In this document: in pieces, positions 1-8,937 of the stretch
How positions within the stretch are numbered: position 1 is the stretch's first letter
How the letters are laid out: each line of letters opens with the position of its first letter
Origin: an uncultured Rhodospirillales bacterium
GTDB taxonomy: Bacteria > Pseudomonadota > Alphaproteobacteria > ATCC43930 > CGMCC-115725
Assembly: GCA_903828515.1 (NCBI GenBank)
Contig: CAIKMD010000002.1
Span: forward strand, 372,001 to 436,000
Length of the DNA: 64,000 bases
Reading direction: 5' to 3'
Made by a program: the position numbers and the translations under genes
The notes under the pieces: generated by a model
What the model saw: the letters and a program-made list of their open reading frames with translations, nothing else
What the model was told of the DNA's origin: nothing
Databases searched by the model: none

Positions 1-1
1 C

Positions 2-145
2 GTCAGCCAGCGTGTCTTCAGCGGCTGGATGTTCGCCTCGACCCCGGCCGTTTCGGCGCTCGAGGACGCGATCTACGACGTCAACGTGCTCGACTGCAAA
101 ACTGAGCAGACGCCGGCGCCGGTCAGCGGCCCGGCCGGGAAATAA
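2..145 (+). CDS. DUF2155 domain protein, 3' end only
   Basis: The gene runs in from the left edge, so only the last 47 codons are present, ending at TAA 143-145. The visible part contains [20 protein letters not shown] and YDVNVLDC, which match the C-terminal signature of the DUF2155 family, an alphaproteobacterial group of short, probably exported proteins of unknown function. The family is usually found beside aat and accBC, as here, which supports the call. The gene is convergent with aat and overlaps its 3' end by 73 bp. The tail after the conserved LDC (residues [15 protein letters not shown]) looks unconserved. Function is unknown; the family call rests on a recalled motif and neighbourhood. 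Confidence 0.8.
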   Translation, partial: VSQRVFSGWMFASTPAVSALEDAIYDVNVLDCKTEQTPAPVSGPAGK

Positions 146-756
146 GCCGTCACCTCCAGCGCGTCTTTCAACATGCGGCGGTATTGCGCGCGCGGAATCT
201 CAAGCGCGCCGAGGCTGGTCAGATGTTCCGTGACAAATTGCGTGTCGAGCAGGCGATAGCCGCCGGTCTTGAGACGTGTGACCAGATGCGCCAGCGCGAC
301 TTTGCTGGCATCGGTCGAGCGGCTGAACATGCTTTCGCCGAAGAACGCGCCGCCGATGCTGACGCCGTAGAGCCCGCCGACCAGCGCGCCGTCGCTGCGC
401 GCCTCGACGCTATGCGCGAAGCCTTGGGCGTGGAGTTCGCTATAGACCGCGACGATCTCGCTGTTGATCCAGGTTTGCGGCCGGTCCTCGCTTGGTTCGG
501 CGCAGGCATGAATCACCGCCGCGAAGTCCCGATCGCAACTCACCTCGAAGCGGTCGGAGCGGATCGTGCGCGCCAGACGGCGGGACAAATGGAACCCATC
601 GAGCGGGAGAATGCCGCGACGCACGGGATCGACCCAATAAAGCTCGGGGTCGTCGGCGGTTTCCGCCATCGGAAAAATACCGGCGGCATAGGCGCGCAAC
701 AGAAGGTCAGGCGTTAGGTCCGTCGCTACCCCCGTCCGAGCAGGCGCTCCAGCCAA
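73..756 (-). CDS. aat: Leucyl/phenylalanyl-tRNA--protein transferase
   Basis: Cytosolic enzyme that adds Leu or Phe from aminoacyl-tRNA to N-terminal Arg/Lys of proteins, creating N-degrons for ClpS/ClpAP. Family motifs are clear: [77 protein letters not shown] and [10 protein letters not shown], ending in LQSSTLTS. The frame is open back to 879, but that part is the shadow of accC. No ATG lies close to LTPDLL; the most reasonable start is TTG at 756, giving about 227 residues and a 31-bp overlap with the end of accC. This suggests translational coupling as last gene of aroQ-accB-accC-aat. The 3' end overlaps DUF2155 on the other strand. Start uncertain, product sure. Confidence 0.88.
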   Translation of the reverse strand: MAGAPARTGVATDLTPDLLLRAYAAGIFPMAETADDPELYWVDPVRRGILPLDGFHLSRRLARTIRSDRFEVSCDRDFAAVIHACAEPSEDRPQTWINSEIVAVYSELHAQGFAHSVEARSDGALVGGLYGVSIGGAFFGESMFSRSTDASKVALAHLVTRLKTGGYRLLDTQFVTEHLTSLGALEIPRAQYRRMLKDALEVTAYFPAGPLTGAGVCSVLQSSTLTS

Positions 757-2063
757 TGGATGTCGTAATCGCCGTTCATGAACTGCGCCGACGTGAGCAG
801 GCCCTGATGCATCGCTATCGTCGTATCGACGCCGACGATCACGAATTCCTCGAGCGCGCGTTTCATCCGCATCAGACATTCCGGACGATTGCGGTCATGT
901 ACGATCAGCTTGGCGATCAGGCTGTCATATTGCGGCGGCACCGCGTAGCCCTGATAGATCGCGCTGTCGATGCGCACGCCGATGCCGCCGGGCGGGTGAT
1001 AGCTCGTGATCGTGCCCGGCGAGGGCTTGAAGGTTTCGGGATGCTCGGCGTTGATGCGGCATTCGACGGCGTGGCCGAAGAACTGGATATCTGCCTGGGT
1101 GTAATCGAGCGGCAACCCCGCGGCGATGCGAATCTGTTCGCGCACGATGTCGATGCCGGTCACGGCTTCCGAGATCGTGTGCTCGACCTGGAGGCGCGTA
1201 TTCATCTCGATGAAGAAGAATTCGCCGTCCTGATAGAGGAATTCGAGCGTGCCGGCGCCGCGATAGCCCATGCCCTTGATCGCGGTGGTGACGATCTTGG
1301 CAAGGTTTTCACGCTCGGCCGGTTTGAGCGCGGGCGAGGGGGTTTCCTCGAAAAGCTTTTGATGATTGCGCTGCAGCGAGCAGTCGCGCTCGCCGAGATG
1401 GATGACGCCGCCCTGGCCGTCGGCGAGGATTTGCATCTCGATATGGCGCGGACGGTCGAGATAGCGTTCGAGATAGACCGAGCCGTCGCTGAAATAGGCG
1501 GTGGCTTCGTTCTGTGCCTGAACCAGGAACTGGTCGATGCCGGCGTCGTCGCGCGCGACATGCATGCCGCGTCCGCCGCCGCCCGCCGCCGCCTTGATCA
1601 GGACCGGATAGCCGATGCGCTTGGCTGCTTCGCGCGCTTCGGCGGGATCGGCGACCGCGCCCGAGCCGGGCACGACCGGAATGCCGAGGTCTTTCGCCGC
1701 GCGCTTGGCCGAGACCTTGTTGCCCATGAGCAGGATATGCGCGGGCGTCGGGCCGATGAAAGTGAAACCGTGCTCCTCGACCATCGAGGCGAAATTCGCG
1801 TTCTCGGAGAGGAACCCGACGCCGGGATGAATCGCATCGGCGCCGGTGATCGCCGCCGCGGACAGGATCGCGGGCACATTGAGATAGCTTTCGCGTGCGT
1901 TGGGCGGACCGATGCAGACGCTCTCGTCGGCCAGGCGCACATGCATCGCGTTGTCGTCGGCCGTCGAATGGACCGCGACGGTGCGGATGCCCATTTCATG
2001 GCAGGCGCGATGGATCCGCAAGGCGATTTCGCCGCGGTTCGCGATGAGGATTTTTTCGAACAT
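726..2063 (-). CDS. accC: Acetyl-CoA carboxylase, biotin carboxylase subunit
   Basis: ATP-dependent carboxylation of the biotin on AccB, the first half-reaction of acetyl-CoA carboxylase in fatty acid synthesis. The 445-residue protein has the normal AccC length. It opens with [17 protein letters not shown], the biotin carboxylase N-terminal domain; the ATP-grasp domain carries the glycine-rich loop [11 protein letters not shown] around residue 160 and the metal-binding [16 protein letters not shown]; the C-terminal domain contains [13 protein letters not shown]. It sits 12 bp downstream of accB on the same strand, the usual accB-accC arrangement, and its 3' end overlaps the probable start of aat. 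Complete, with no missing key residue seen. Confidence 0.97.
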   Translation of the reverse strand: MFEKILIANRGEIALRIHRACHEMGIRTVAVHSTADDNAMHVRLADESVCIGPPNARESYLNVPAILSAAAITGADAIHPGVGFLSENANFASMVEEHGFTFIGPTPAHILLMGNKVSAKRAAKDLGIPVVPGSGAVADPAEAREAAKRIGYPVLIKAAAGGGGRGMHVARDDAGIDQFLVQAQNEATAYFSDGSVYLERYLDRPRHIEMQILADGQGGVIHLGERDCSLQRNHQKLFEETPSPALKPAERENLAKIVTTAIKGMGYRGAGTLEFLYQDGEFFFIEMNTRLQVEHTISEAVTGIDIVREQIRIAAGLPLDYTQADIQFFGHAVECRINAEHPETFKPSPGTITSYHPPGGIGVRIDSAIYQGYAVPPQYDSLIAKLIVHDRNRPECLMRMKRALEEFVIVGVDTTIAMHQGLLTSAQFMNGDYDIHWLERLLGRG

Positions 2064-2075
2064 CGGAGGCGCCGA

Positions 2076-2522
2076 CTACTCCAGAACCGCCAGCAGCTGG
2101 CCAAACTCGACCGGCGTACCGTCGGCAACCAGGATCTCGGCGACGCGACCCGCGCGCGGCGCCGGAATCTGATTCATGACCTTCATCGCTTCGATGATGA
2201 AGAGGGTCTGGCCTTCGCGCACCGTGTCGCCAACCTGGACGAAGGGCGGGGCTTTCGGTTGCGGGCTGACATGAAGCGTTCCGACCATCGGCGATTTGAC
2301 GCCGCCGGGATGATCGGCGGCGGGCGCACTGACGGTGGGTGCCGCGGCCTGTTGCGGTACGTTGACGGCGACGGCTGGACTGGTCGGCGCGTTGCGCGCG
2401 ACGCGAATGCGTTTGTCGGCGACCGCATATTCGATCTCGCTGAGCCCGGTTTCATCGAGAAGCGCGGCCAGCGCACGGACGAGATCGGCGTCGAGCGGCA
2501 GATCGGATTTACGCGTCGTCAT
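2076..2522 (-). CDS. accB: Acetyl-CoA carboxylase, biotin carboxyl carrier protein
   Basis: Carries the biotin that shuttles CO2 between AccC and the carboxyltransferase. The 148-residue protein has a conserved N-terminal helix region (LVRALAALLDETGLSEIEYA), a linker of about 40 residues rich in Ala, Pro and Val, and a C-terminal biotinyl domain with the biotinylated lysine in EAMKVMNQI near residue 114. The thumb-like insertion usual for BCCP is present between SPMVGTLHVSPQPKAPPFV and VGDTV. It lies 18 bp downstream of aroQ and 12 bp upstream of accC, so aroQ-accB-accC is probably one transcript. Confidence 0.96.
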   Translation of the reverse strand: MTTRKSDLPLDADLVRALAALLDETGLSEIEYAVADKRIRVARNAPTSPAVAVNVPQQAAAPTVSAPAADHPGGVKSPMVGTLHVSPQPKAPPFVQVGDTVREGQTLFIIEAMKVMNQIPAPRAGRVAEILVADGTPVEFGQLLAVLE

Positions 2523-2540
2523 ACTTGGGGGAAAACTCCG

Positions 2541-2999
2541 TCAATCCTTCGGCGCTTCGTTTTCGAGCAGATACGCGATCGCATCGAGCGCCAGAATATA
2601 GCCCTGGCCGCCGAGACCGCAGATCACGCCCTTTGCCACCGCGCTGACGTAAGAGTGGTGGCGAAAGCGTTCGCGCGCGAAGATGTTGGAAAGATGAACC
2701 TCGATGATCGGCAGCTCGCAGGCTTTGAGCGCATCGAGGATGGCGATCGAGGTGTGGCTGTAGGCACCGGCATTGATGACGATCGCATCGGCGCTCTCGC
2801 GCGCCTCCTGGATCCAGTCGACGAGCTGACCCTCGTTGTTCGACTGGCGGAAATCGACCGCGAGGTCGAGCGCGGCGGCGTGTTCGAGACAGGATTCCTC
2901 GATATCGGCCAGCGTTTCCCGCCCATAGGTTTCGGGCTCGCGCACGCCGAGCAGATTGAGGTTCGGTCCGTTGAGGACCAAGATCGTCGCACTCGCCAC
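2541..2999 (-). CDS. aroQ: 3-Dehydroquinate dehydratase, type II
   Basis: Converts 3-dehydroquinate to 3-dehydroshikimate in the shikimate pathway. The 152-residue length and motifs fit the type II dodecameric enzyme: [20 protein letters not shown] at the N-terminus (with the catalytic Tyr and the Arg of the active-site loop), [32 protein letters not shown] and [20 protein letters not shown], which includes the catalytic His region. The start is GTG at 2999 giving [12 protein letters not shown]; an ATG five bases upstream is in another frame. It is the promoter-proximal gene of aroQ-accB-accC-aat, a linkage common in alphaproteobacteria. Confidence 0.95.
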   Translation of the reverse strand: MASATILVLNGPNLNLLGVREPETYGRETLADIEESCLEHAAALDLAVDFRQSNNEGQLVDWIQEARESADAIVINAGAYSHTSIAILDALKACELPIIEVHLSNIFARERFRHHSYVSAVAKGVICGLGGQGYILALDAIAYLLENEAPKD

Positions 3000-3032
3000 G
3001 TCATACCTGCGCTAACGCCGTCGCTGCGTGGT

Positions 3033-3061
3033 TATATAGCAAGGCCGGAAGATACGGGCAA
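3033..3061 (-). promoter_or_regulatory. Probable sigma-70 promoter of aroQ-accB-accC-aat
   Basis: Read on the minus strand, a -35-like TTGCCC (3056-3061) is followed after exactly 17 bp by TATATA (3033-3038). The predicted transcription start would lie near 3026, about 27 bp before the aroQ GTG. The position, spacing and the AT-rich patch in otherwise GC-rich DNA support it; the -35 box matches the TTGACA consensus at only four positions. Confidence 0.45.
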
Positions 3062-3174
3062 TTCGCGTGGTTCTGCCGCGCGACTCGTCATTTCCGGCTC
3101 GGTGTCGCCCTTCAATGCGCTGCCGGCTTTTGCTAATATCGAGCGGCCGGTCATATCGGTGGACGACACGGGGG

Positions 3175-3636
3175 ATGAGCATGCTGAAAGCCGGCTGTGG
3201 ACCGCTCGTGGCCGTCGTCGGATTTCTTCCTTTCGTCGCCGTGTCGCAGGCGCAGGATCGCGAGATCACCGGCACGATCCGGTCTTACGATCAGTACAAT
3301 GGCGGCATGATCTGTGAAGTGCCGGAAGCCGACGTGAACGCCGTGCAGCAGATCGTCGGCTCGAATAGCCGCGGCACCGACGACAGAATTCTCGGCACTC
3401 TGGGCCACTTCGTGACCGAGCGCGACGAGATCGAATGTTCCATCGCGAAGGCGCAAAGCGGCACCTATGCGTTTCGCTTGCCGCTCGTGCCCAATACGCG
3501 CCTGGTGGTCGTCTTCCTCAGGGGCGGCGGCAAACATGCCGCGTTTTACGAGGTCGACCGGGCACCGGGCCAAAGCGATGCCAACACGGCCGATAGAGGC
3601 TTGGGGGACATTATCGTCGACCCCCCGCATGATTGA
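3175..3636 (+). CDS. Small exported protein of unknown function
   Basis: Not recognised as a known family. The 153-residue protein begins with a signal peptide (MSMLKAGCGPLVAVVGFLPF, hydrophobic core, likely cleavage after VSQA before QDREITG). The mature part has two cysteines (in GGMICEVPEA and EIECSIAKA), which could form a periplasmic disulfide, and repeated short beta-rich stretches (YAFRLPLVPNTRLVVVF). The frame is open upstream to 3067, but ATG 3175 is preceded by GGGG and starts exactly at the signal peptide. It stands alone between the aroQ promoter and the DUF6481 gene. The composition is normal for a real gene; function is not proposed. Confidence 0.6.
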   Translation: MSMLKAGCGPLVAVVGFLPFVAVSQAQDREITGTIRSYDQYNGGMICEVPEADVNAVQQIVGSNSRGTDDRILGTLGHFVTERDEIECSIAKAQSGTYAFRLPLVPNTRLVVVFLRGGGKHAAFYEVDRAPGQSDANTADRGLGDIIVDPPHD

Positions 3637-3703
3637 TCCGTAGGCGGGTACTGTCCAAATGCCCGATTTCGGACTATGAAGCGCCACGTCAAGGAAGTGG
3701 TGA

Positions 3704-4081
3704 ATGAAAGATCGCGACTCGAATTTCTCCGACCGGTTGAGCACGGCGGCCAAAGCCAAGCAGGCACTGATCGAAAAGGCCCGCGCCAAGGCGCTGGCGG
3801 ATGATCCGGGGGCTGCCGAACGGCGGGCCGCACGGGCTGCCATCGAAAAAGCCCGCGACGAGCGGGCGGCACAGCGAAAACTGGAAAAGCAGGCCGAACA
3901 GGTTCGCCTCGCCGCCGAACGCGAAGCTGCCGAAATTGCCCGGATTGCGGCCCTCAAAGCCGAAGAGGAGCGTCTTGCCGCCGAGGTGATCGAGAAAGCC
4001 GAGCGCGAGGCACGTCTCGAGGCCGAGCAAAAAGCAGCCCGCGACGCACGCTACGCCGCCCGCAAGCAGCGCAAGCGATAG
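3704..4081 (+). CDS. DUF6481 family coiled-coil protein
   Basis: 125-residue protein made almost wholly of Ala, Glu, Lys and Arg, predicted as one long charged helix. The start MKDRDSNFSDRLSTAAKAKQ and the end EQKAARDARYAARKQRKR fit the DUF6481 family, known mainly from alphaproteobacteria and of unknown function. The basic C-terminal tail may bind nucleic acid, but that is inference. The gene is monocistronic: the upstream gene ends 67 bp earlier and the MFS gene starts 143 bp later. Because of its biased composition, similarity searches will give many false coiled-coil hits; the terminal motifs are the reliable part. Confidence 0.75.
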   Translation: MKDRDSNFSDRLSTAAKAKQALIEKARAKALADDPGAAERRAARAAIEKARDERAAQRKLEKQAEQVRLAAEREAAEIARIAALKAEEERLAAEVIEKAEREARLEAEQKAARDARYAARKQRKR

Positions 4082-4224
4082 TGGCGTTTCGCGAGGCCTG
4101 ACGGCCACCCTCCGTTTCGTCGTTGCCCACGTAACCTCCAAATGCAACTATCGCGCGCCATGCCGGACGCGCGGGGATGTTCCTTGCGCCTGAAACCGGC
4201 GGGCTTTTGGGGGGAACGAGGCGC

Positions 4225-5592
4225 ATGAGTATCGCAACGGGTTCGGCCGTATCCGAGCAATCGATTGCCGCCCGCCTCGAGCGATTGCCGTTTTCGCGAT
4301 TCCAGCTGACGATTACCCTCGTTCTGGGCGTGGCGATTTTCTTCGATTCCTTCGATTCACTGGCGGTCGCCTATGTCCTGCCGGTGCTGATCCGCGACTG
4401 GCACATCCCGCCGCAAAGCATCGGCAGCCTGATCGGCATCGCCAATCTGGGGCAGGCGGTCGGTGCCTTGTTCTTCGGCTGGCTTGCCGAGCGTATCGGC
4501 CGCGTGCCGACAGCCCGAATCACCATCGCGATCTATGCGATCATGAGTCTGGCCTGTGCCTTCGCGCAAAATTACGACCAGTTGTTCTGGCTGCGCTTCG
4601 TCGAGGGTATCGGGCTCGGCGGCGAGATTCCCGTCGCCTCGGCTTACATCGCCGAGATGCTGCGGGCCGAGAAACGGGGTACCGCATTCATCGGCTACCA
4701 GATCATCTTCCCGCTGGGCTTTACCGCCTGCGCCTTTGCCGGAGCCTGGATCGTGCCGCGTTTCGGCTGGCAATGGATGTTCATCATCGGCGTCATTCCG
4801 GCGGTGATCGCGTTGTGCCTGCGCAGCTTCTGCCCGGAATCGCCGCGCTGGCTCGCCTCGAAGGGCAGGCTGGACGAGGCCGATGCGGTGGTCACCAAGA
4901 TCGAGCGGATCGCGTCGCGTAACGGAACGGTGGCGCTGCCGCCCGTGCCGGCGCTGGTGATCCGACCGGAATCCGGCAAGACCCGCTGGCAGGAATTGTT
5001 CGAGGGCCGCTATCGCGCACGCACCTTCGTGGTGTGGGGAATTTGGGCCGCGGTCTACTTCATCAATTACGGCCTGCAGACCTGGATGCCCTCGCTGTTC
5101 AGCCAGGTCTACAAGCTACCGCTCCAGCAATCGCTCAACTATGCCACGATCACCAGCGTCTGCGGGATCGTCGGGCCGTTGCTCGCGCTATGCCTGATCG
5201 ATCGGGTCGGGCGCCGCAAATGGTTCATCGCCGCGTTGTTCCTCGCCTCGGCCTCCCTGGTCTTGTTGTGGAATGAAGGCGCATCGACGGCGGAGGCGGT
5301 TCTGATCGCTTTCTCGTTCTGCTTCGTCTGGGTGTCGTCGCTCGGCCTGCTGTTGTTCCTCTACACGTCCGAGATTTACCCAACCCGGATGCGGGCGATG
5401 GGCGTGAGCTGGGCGAGCTTCTGGCTGCGGCTGGCCGGCGCGGTCGGTCCGCTCGCCGTCGGCTACTGGCTGCCGGTCTTCGGCATTGCGGGTGTGTTTC
5501 TCGCCTTCGGCATCGTCGCGGCGGTGGGATGTGTCATTGCATTCTTCATGGTCGAAACGAAAGGCCGTGTTCTCGAGGAGGTTTCGCCATGA
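4225..5592 (+). CDS. MFS transporter, AAHS/sugar-porter-like
   Basis: Inner-membrane secondary transporter, about 455 residues with around 12 hydrophobic segments. The MFS loop 2-3 signature is seen as GWLAERIGRVPTARIT, the helix 4-5 region as RFVEGIGLGGEIPVASAYIAE, typical of the aromatic-acid:H+ symporter and sugar porter branches, and the second-half signature as LIDRVGRRKW. ATG 4225 is chosen because GGGGGGAACGAGG precedes it at good distance; an upstream in-frame ATG at 4177 would add 16 residues of non-membrane sequence. The stop overlaps the start of the TRAP-type binding protein gene (ATGA), so the two are probably co-translated. Substrate unknown; an organic or aromatic acid is a fair guess from branch and context. 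Confidence 0.85.
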   Translation: MSIATGSAVSEQSIAARLERLPFSRFQLTITLVLGVAIFFDSFDSLAVAYVLPVLIRDWHIPPQSIGSLIGIANLGQAVGALFFGWLAERIGRVPTARITIAIYAIMSLACAFAQNYDQLFWLRFVEGIGLGGEIPVASAYIAEMLRAEKRGTAFIGYQIIFPLGFTACAFAGAWIVPRFGWQWMFIIGVIPAVIALCLRSFCPESPRWLASKGRLDEADAVVTKIERIASRNGTVALPPVPALVIRPESGKTRWQELFEGRYRARTFVVWGIWAAVYFINYGLQTWMPSLFSQVYKLPLQQSLNYATITSVCGIVGPLLALCLIDRVGRRKWFIAALFLASASLVLLWNEGASTAEAVLIAFSFCFVWVSSLGLLLFLYTSEIYPTRMRAMGVSWASFWLRLAGAVGPLAVGYWLPVFGIAGVFLAFGIVAAVGCVIAFFMVETKGRVLEEVSP

Positions 5593-6602
5593 TCGCAAAA
5601 ACAACCGCTGCATTCGTCGCTGCGGCGCTGCTTTTATCGCCGCTTGTCGCACGGGCGGACGAAATCAATCTCCTGTTCGGAACGACGTTGCCGCCGACCG
5701 TGCATCTCAACGCCCGCGTTCTTCATCCCTGGGCCGAGCGCATCAACGAACAGGGCAAGGGCGTCATCCATATCGATGTGCGCGACGGCGAAGGGATCGC
5801 CAACCTGACGAATTTTTATTCGCGCGTCGAAGACGACGTCATACAAATCTCGTGGGGACAGCAGGCGGCGGTTGCCGGAAAATTTCCGCGCACGGCGGTC
5901 GGCGGATTATCGTTCGAGGTCGAAAAGGCGGAATGGGGATCGGTCGCGCTCTGGCGTCTGTTTCAGAGCGGCGTGATCGCGCCGGAATACGACACCGTGC
6001 AGCCGCTTTACCTGATCACCTTTCCGCCCGCCGGCTTCCACATGGCAAAGCCGATGAAGACGCTCGACAGTTTGAGCGGATTGAAGATCGCCGTCGGCTC
6101 GAAAACCGGCGCGGACATGATCGCGAGTCTGGGCGGTGCCGCGATTTCGATGGTATCGAGCGAGCATTACAGCGCGGTGCAGCGCGGCCTTGTCGATGGC
6201 ATCAACACGCAATGGACGGCGATGCAGCCGTTCAAGCTTTATGAAGTCACGTTCTATCATGTCGAGGCATCGCTCGGCGGTGCCACCGGCATGGTCTTCA
6301 TGGCGAAGAAGAAATACGACGCGTTGCCGCCGGCGGCGCGCAAAATCCTCGACGACAATTCGGGCGAAGCGCAGAGCCGCGTCTACGGAAAATTCTGGGA
6401 CGACGTGAACGGCGAAGGCCGCGACATGGTCAAGGCATTGGGCGACAAGCAACAGATCGTCACGCCGCCGGCGGATATCCAGGCGAAGTGGCGTCAGACC
6501 GTGCTGCCGGTCACCCAAAACTGGGCAAAGTCGACGCCCGACGGCGAGAAGGTTCTCGCCGCCTTTCGCGCCGAGAACGCCAAGCTGAAGGCCGGACAAT
6601 AG
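5589..6602 (+). CDS. TRAP-type C4-dicarboxylate/organic acid binding protein (DctP family)
   Basis: Periplasmic solute-binding protein of 337 residues. A signal peptide (MIAKTTAAFVAAALLLSPLV, cleavage near ARA-DEI) precedes a DctP fold: LPPTVHLNARVLHPWAERIN, GAADM-like TGADMIASLGGAAISMVSSE, YSAVQRGLVDGINTQW and the C-terminal AARKILDDNSGEAQSR. ATG 5589 has a strong GAGGAGG upstream and overlaps the MFS stop as ATGA. TRAP transporters need DctQ and DctM membrane subunits, and neither is nearby; instead the gene is coupled to an MFS carrier. Either the permease is elsewhere or the protein works as a sensor or with another carrier (inference). Confidence 0.88.
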   Translation: MIAKTTAAFVAAALLLSPLVARADEINLLFGTTLPPTVHLNARVLHPWAERINEQGKGVIHIDVRDGEGIANLTNFYSRVEDDVIQISWGQQAAVAGKFPRTAVGGLSFEVEKAEWGSVALWRLFQSGVIAPEYDTVQPLYLITFPPAGFHMAKPMKTLDSLSGLKIAVGSKTGADMIASLGGAAISMVSSEHYSAVQRGLVDGINTQWTAMQPFKLYEVTFYHVEASLGGATGMVFMAKKKYDALPPAARKILDDNSGEAQSRVYGKFWDDVNGEGRDMVKALGDKQQIVTPPADIQAKWRQTVLPVTQNWAKSTPDGEKVLAAFRAENAKLKAGQ

Positions 6603-6639
6603 GCAGCTTGGCGATCTCTCGCGGTCGTCGCGCTGCCGT

Positions 6640-7338
6640 TCAGCGTTGCGAGACGGCGACCCAGCGATAGACGATTCCGCCTAATCCGCCGCCGATCAGC
6701 GGTGCGACCCAGAACAGCCAAAGCTGTTGCAGCGCCCATCCGCCGACGAAAAGCGCGGGCCCGGTGCTGCGCGCCGGATTGACCGAAGTGTTGGTCACCG
6801 GGATCGAGATCAGGTGGATGAGCGTCAGGCACAAGCCGATCGCGATCGGCGCGAGGCCCTTCGGTGCGCGGTCGTCGGTCGCGCCCATGATGACGAAGAG
6901 GAACATGAAGCTCATCACGACCTCGGACACGATCGAGGCGGTGAGCGAATAGTGTCCGGGCGAATGCTCGGCATAACCGTTGGACGCAAAGCCCCCGGCG
7001 AGATCGAAGCCCGCTTTGCCGCTGGCGATGAGATAGAGAATGCCGGCGCCGGCGATGGCGCCGATCACTTGAGCAATGATGTAGGGAACGACTTCGCCGG
7101 CCGGGAAGCGTCCGCCGGCCCAGAGCCCGACCGACACGGCGGGATTGAGATGGCAGCCCGAGATATGTCCGATCGCGAAAGCCATGGTCAGCACGGTCAA
7201 GCCGAAGGCGAAGGCAACGCCCAGGAGCCCGATGCCGACATTCGGAAACGCGGCGGCGAGAACCGCGCTGCCGCAGCCTCCGAGTACGAGCCAGAACGTA
7301 CCGAAAAATTCGGCAGCAAGCTTTTTCGACAACGGCAT
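6640..7338 (-). CDS. aqpZ: Aquaporin Z
   Basis: Water channel of the inner membrane, 232 residues with six membrane spans. Both half-helix signatures are intact: HLNPAVS in the first half and NPARSTGPA in the second. [21 protein letters not shown] at the N-terminus is typical of AqpZ rather than glycerol facilitators. The frame is open to a TTG at 7353, but ATG 7338 ([13 protein letters not shown]) matches the family start and follows TTGGGGGAAACG, which can serve as ribosome-binding site. It is convergent with the DctP gene and downstream of the GT2 gene on the same strand (18-bp gap), so it may be read through from it. Confidence 0.95.
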   Translation of the reverse strand: MPLSKKLAAEFFGTFWLVLGGCGSAVLAAAFPNVGIGLLGVAFAFGLTVLTMAFAIGHISGCHLNPAVSVGLWAGGRFPAGEVVPYIIAQVIGAIAGAGILYLIASGKAGFDLAGGFASNGYAEHSPGHYSLTASIVSEVVMSFMFLFVIMGATDDRAPKGLAPIAIGLCLTLIHLISIPVTNTSVNPARSTGPALFVGGWALQQLWLFWVAPLIGGGLGGIVYRWVAVSQR

Positions 7339-7356
7339 CGTCGTTTCCCCCAAAAT

Positions 7357-8286
7357 TCAGCCGACATGAACCCCCGTCGGCGCGCGGATCGTGCCACCGA
7401 CGTGGAACGGTTTCAAGGTTTCGCGCATGAGACTCTCGCTCGGCAGGAGCAGCGGGAGATAAGCGAACATGCAAACCCAGAACGAGCGCGCCCGGCCGAA
7501 CGCGGCGCCGTTGTGACGGCGGTCCCATTTCCACGCGGTCTGCGCGGCACGGCGAAAGGCTAGTTTCTTGATCGCGCGCGGCAGATCGGGGAAGTCGATC
7601 ACCAGATCGATATTGGCGCCGTTGAGGTCGTGTTGAATCTGCGCGCGGTTCAAGCTGATGCGGCCTTCCGACGCAAACTCGATGCCGATGGCCGAGGGGC
7701 TGCGCGCGATCGGATAGCGCGCGCACATGCGGCGGATGAAGCTGTTATCCTGAACGAAGAGCCGTTCGTCGCAACCGCCGACGGACAGAAATTCCTCGCG
7801 TTTGAACATGACGTCGGTGCAGCCGCACCAATTCTCGGCGATGGCGCGGGGCAGCGGATCGCGTTCGACGGCATAATCGGCATCGACGATGCCGCGCCGC
7901 GCCTCGAAGCCGGCGAGATCGCTGGGGTCTTTTGCCGCGGTAACCAACGGTACGCCGAGGGCGAGTCCTTTCAAAAGATAGGTGATGCCGCCTTCGATCA
8001 GCAGGTCGTCGGCATCCATCGGCTTGACGATGGGATAGCGGGCGGCGCGCACGCCGCGATTGAGGGCGATGGCGGGTCCGCTATTGGCCTGCGCGATCAC
8101 CACGGCGCGGCTTTCGCGCGCCGCGAACGTGCCGAGCAGCGTGCGTGACGTGTCGATCGAGCCGTCGTCGACAAAGATGAATTCGGCGTTGTCCGCCTCG
8201 CGCGCCGCGCGGATCAGATTGTCGAAGAGACGCGGAAGATAGTCTTCCTTGTTGAAGACGGTAACGACGAAGCTGATGTCCGGCAT
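7357..8286 (-). CDS. Family 2 glycosyltransferase
   Basis: 309-residue GT-A fold glycosyltransferase, probably transferring a sugar from a nucleotide donor to a surface polysaccharide or lipid. The N-terminus SFVVTVFNKEDYLPRLFDNL, the acidic FIFVDDGSIDTSR and the metal-binding VKPMDADDLL (DxD) are typical of GT2. An acidic catalytic-base region is seen near FLSVGGCDERLFVQDN. A hydrophobic C-terminal stretch (FWVCMFAYLPLLLP) may associate with the membrane. No polysaccharide cluster lies around it: neighbours are aquaporin and a MarR regulator, so the acceptor cannot be inferred. Confidence 0.85.
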   Translation of the reverse strand: MPDISFVVTVFNKEDYLPRLFDNLIRAAREADNAEFIFVDDGSIDTSRTLLGTFAARESRAVVIAQANSGPAIALNRGVRAARYPIVKPMDADDLLIEGGITYLLKGLALGVPLVTAAKDPSDLAGFEARRGIVDADYAVERDPLPRAIAENWCGCTDVMFKREEFLSVGGCDERLFVQDNSFIRRMCARYPIARSPSAIGIEFASEGRISLNRAQIQHDLNGANIDLVIDFPDLPRAIKKLAFRRAAQTAWKWDRRHNGAAFGRARSFWVCMFAYLPLLLPSESLMRETLKPFHVGGTIRAPTGVHVG

Positions 8287-8384
8287 GGCGAGGCAATGCG
8301 ACCCGAGAGCAAGGTGACGTCAGGGTAAAGGAACCGGACGCGCGAATCCTGCTCTAATTTGAGGGATGCTGGCGCCGGAGGCGC

Positions 8385-8894
8385 CTACTCCTCGATGATT
8401 TCTTCTTCAATCACGGCCTCGCCGGAACGTTCGAGAAACGCTTCGAGCTTGCCGAGGGCGGCTTCAAGATGGGCGCGCTCCTCGCGGGTCAGATCGGACA
8501 TCACTTCGGCCTCGACCTCCTGGACCAGAGGCACGATCTGTCGATAGATGTCGAGCCCGGCCGGGGTGAGGGCGAGAACCGCACGGCGGCGGTCGGCTGG
8601 ATCGGAATCGCGCGTGATGTATCCGGCCTTCAACAGCCGGGCCACGGCGCGGCTTACCCGCACCTTGTCCATGGTGGTCTGCTGAATGACGAGGTTTGCG
8701 GTCATCGGCCCGTTCTGGCCCAGCACGGCCATGGTGCGCCATTCCGGGGCCGAAAGCCGAAAGCGCTCGCTGTAAAAGCGGGATACCCGCCGGGTCAGCC
8801 GGTTGCTGAGGACCGTCAGGCGGAAAGGCAAATACGTGCCGAGTTCGAAATTTCGGCGCGGACGAGCCGGCATCGCGGCATCGCGCGTGGTCAT
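8385..8894 (-). CDS. MarR-family transcriptional regulator
   Basis: 169-residue winged-helix regulator. The MarR core is visible: LSNRLTRRVSRFYSERFRLSAPEWRTMAVL, the recognition region VIQQTTMDKVRVSRAVARLLKAGYI, and the wing with TRDSDPADRRRAVLALTPAG (the DxRR motif). The C-terminus is very acidic (EAVIEEEIIEE). ATG 8894 is chosen because GGGGAAGA precedes it; the frame continues to 8933 without a better site. It is divergent from maiA across a 185-bp spacer that holds a palindrome and a TATAAT, so it probably controls maiA and itself. A ligand in the homogentisate/gentisate route would be logical but is inference. Confidence 0.9.
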   Translation of the reverse strand: MTTRDAAMPARPRRNFELGTYLPFRLTVLSNRLTRRVSRFYSERFRLSAPEWRTMAVLGQNGPMTANLVIQQTTMDKVRVSRAVARLLKAGYITRDSDPADRRRAVLALTPAGLDIYRQIVPLVQEVEAEVMSDLTREERAHLEAALGKLEAFLERSGEAVIEEEIIEE

Positions 8895-8937
8895 CGGGTC
8901 TTCCCCACTATTCAACGTCCCCCGGGGCACCAAAAAA

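Noticed and set aside
492..3317. Very long plus-strand open frame across accC, accB and aroQ
   Set aside because: It is the reverse-strand shadow of three certain genes in GC-rich DNA; the product is Arg/Asp-rich without any domain.
8371..8385. Hairpin GGCGCC-GGA-GGCGCC after the MarR gene as a terminator
   Set aside because: The stem is only 6 bp and no U-tract follows on the minus strand.
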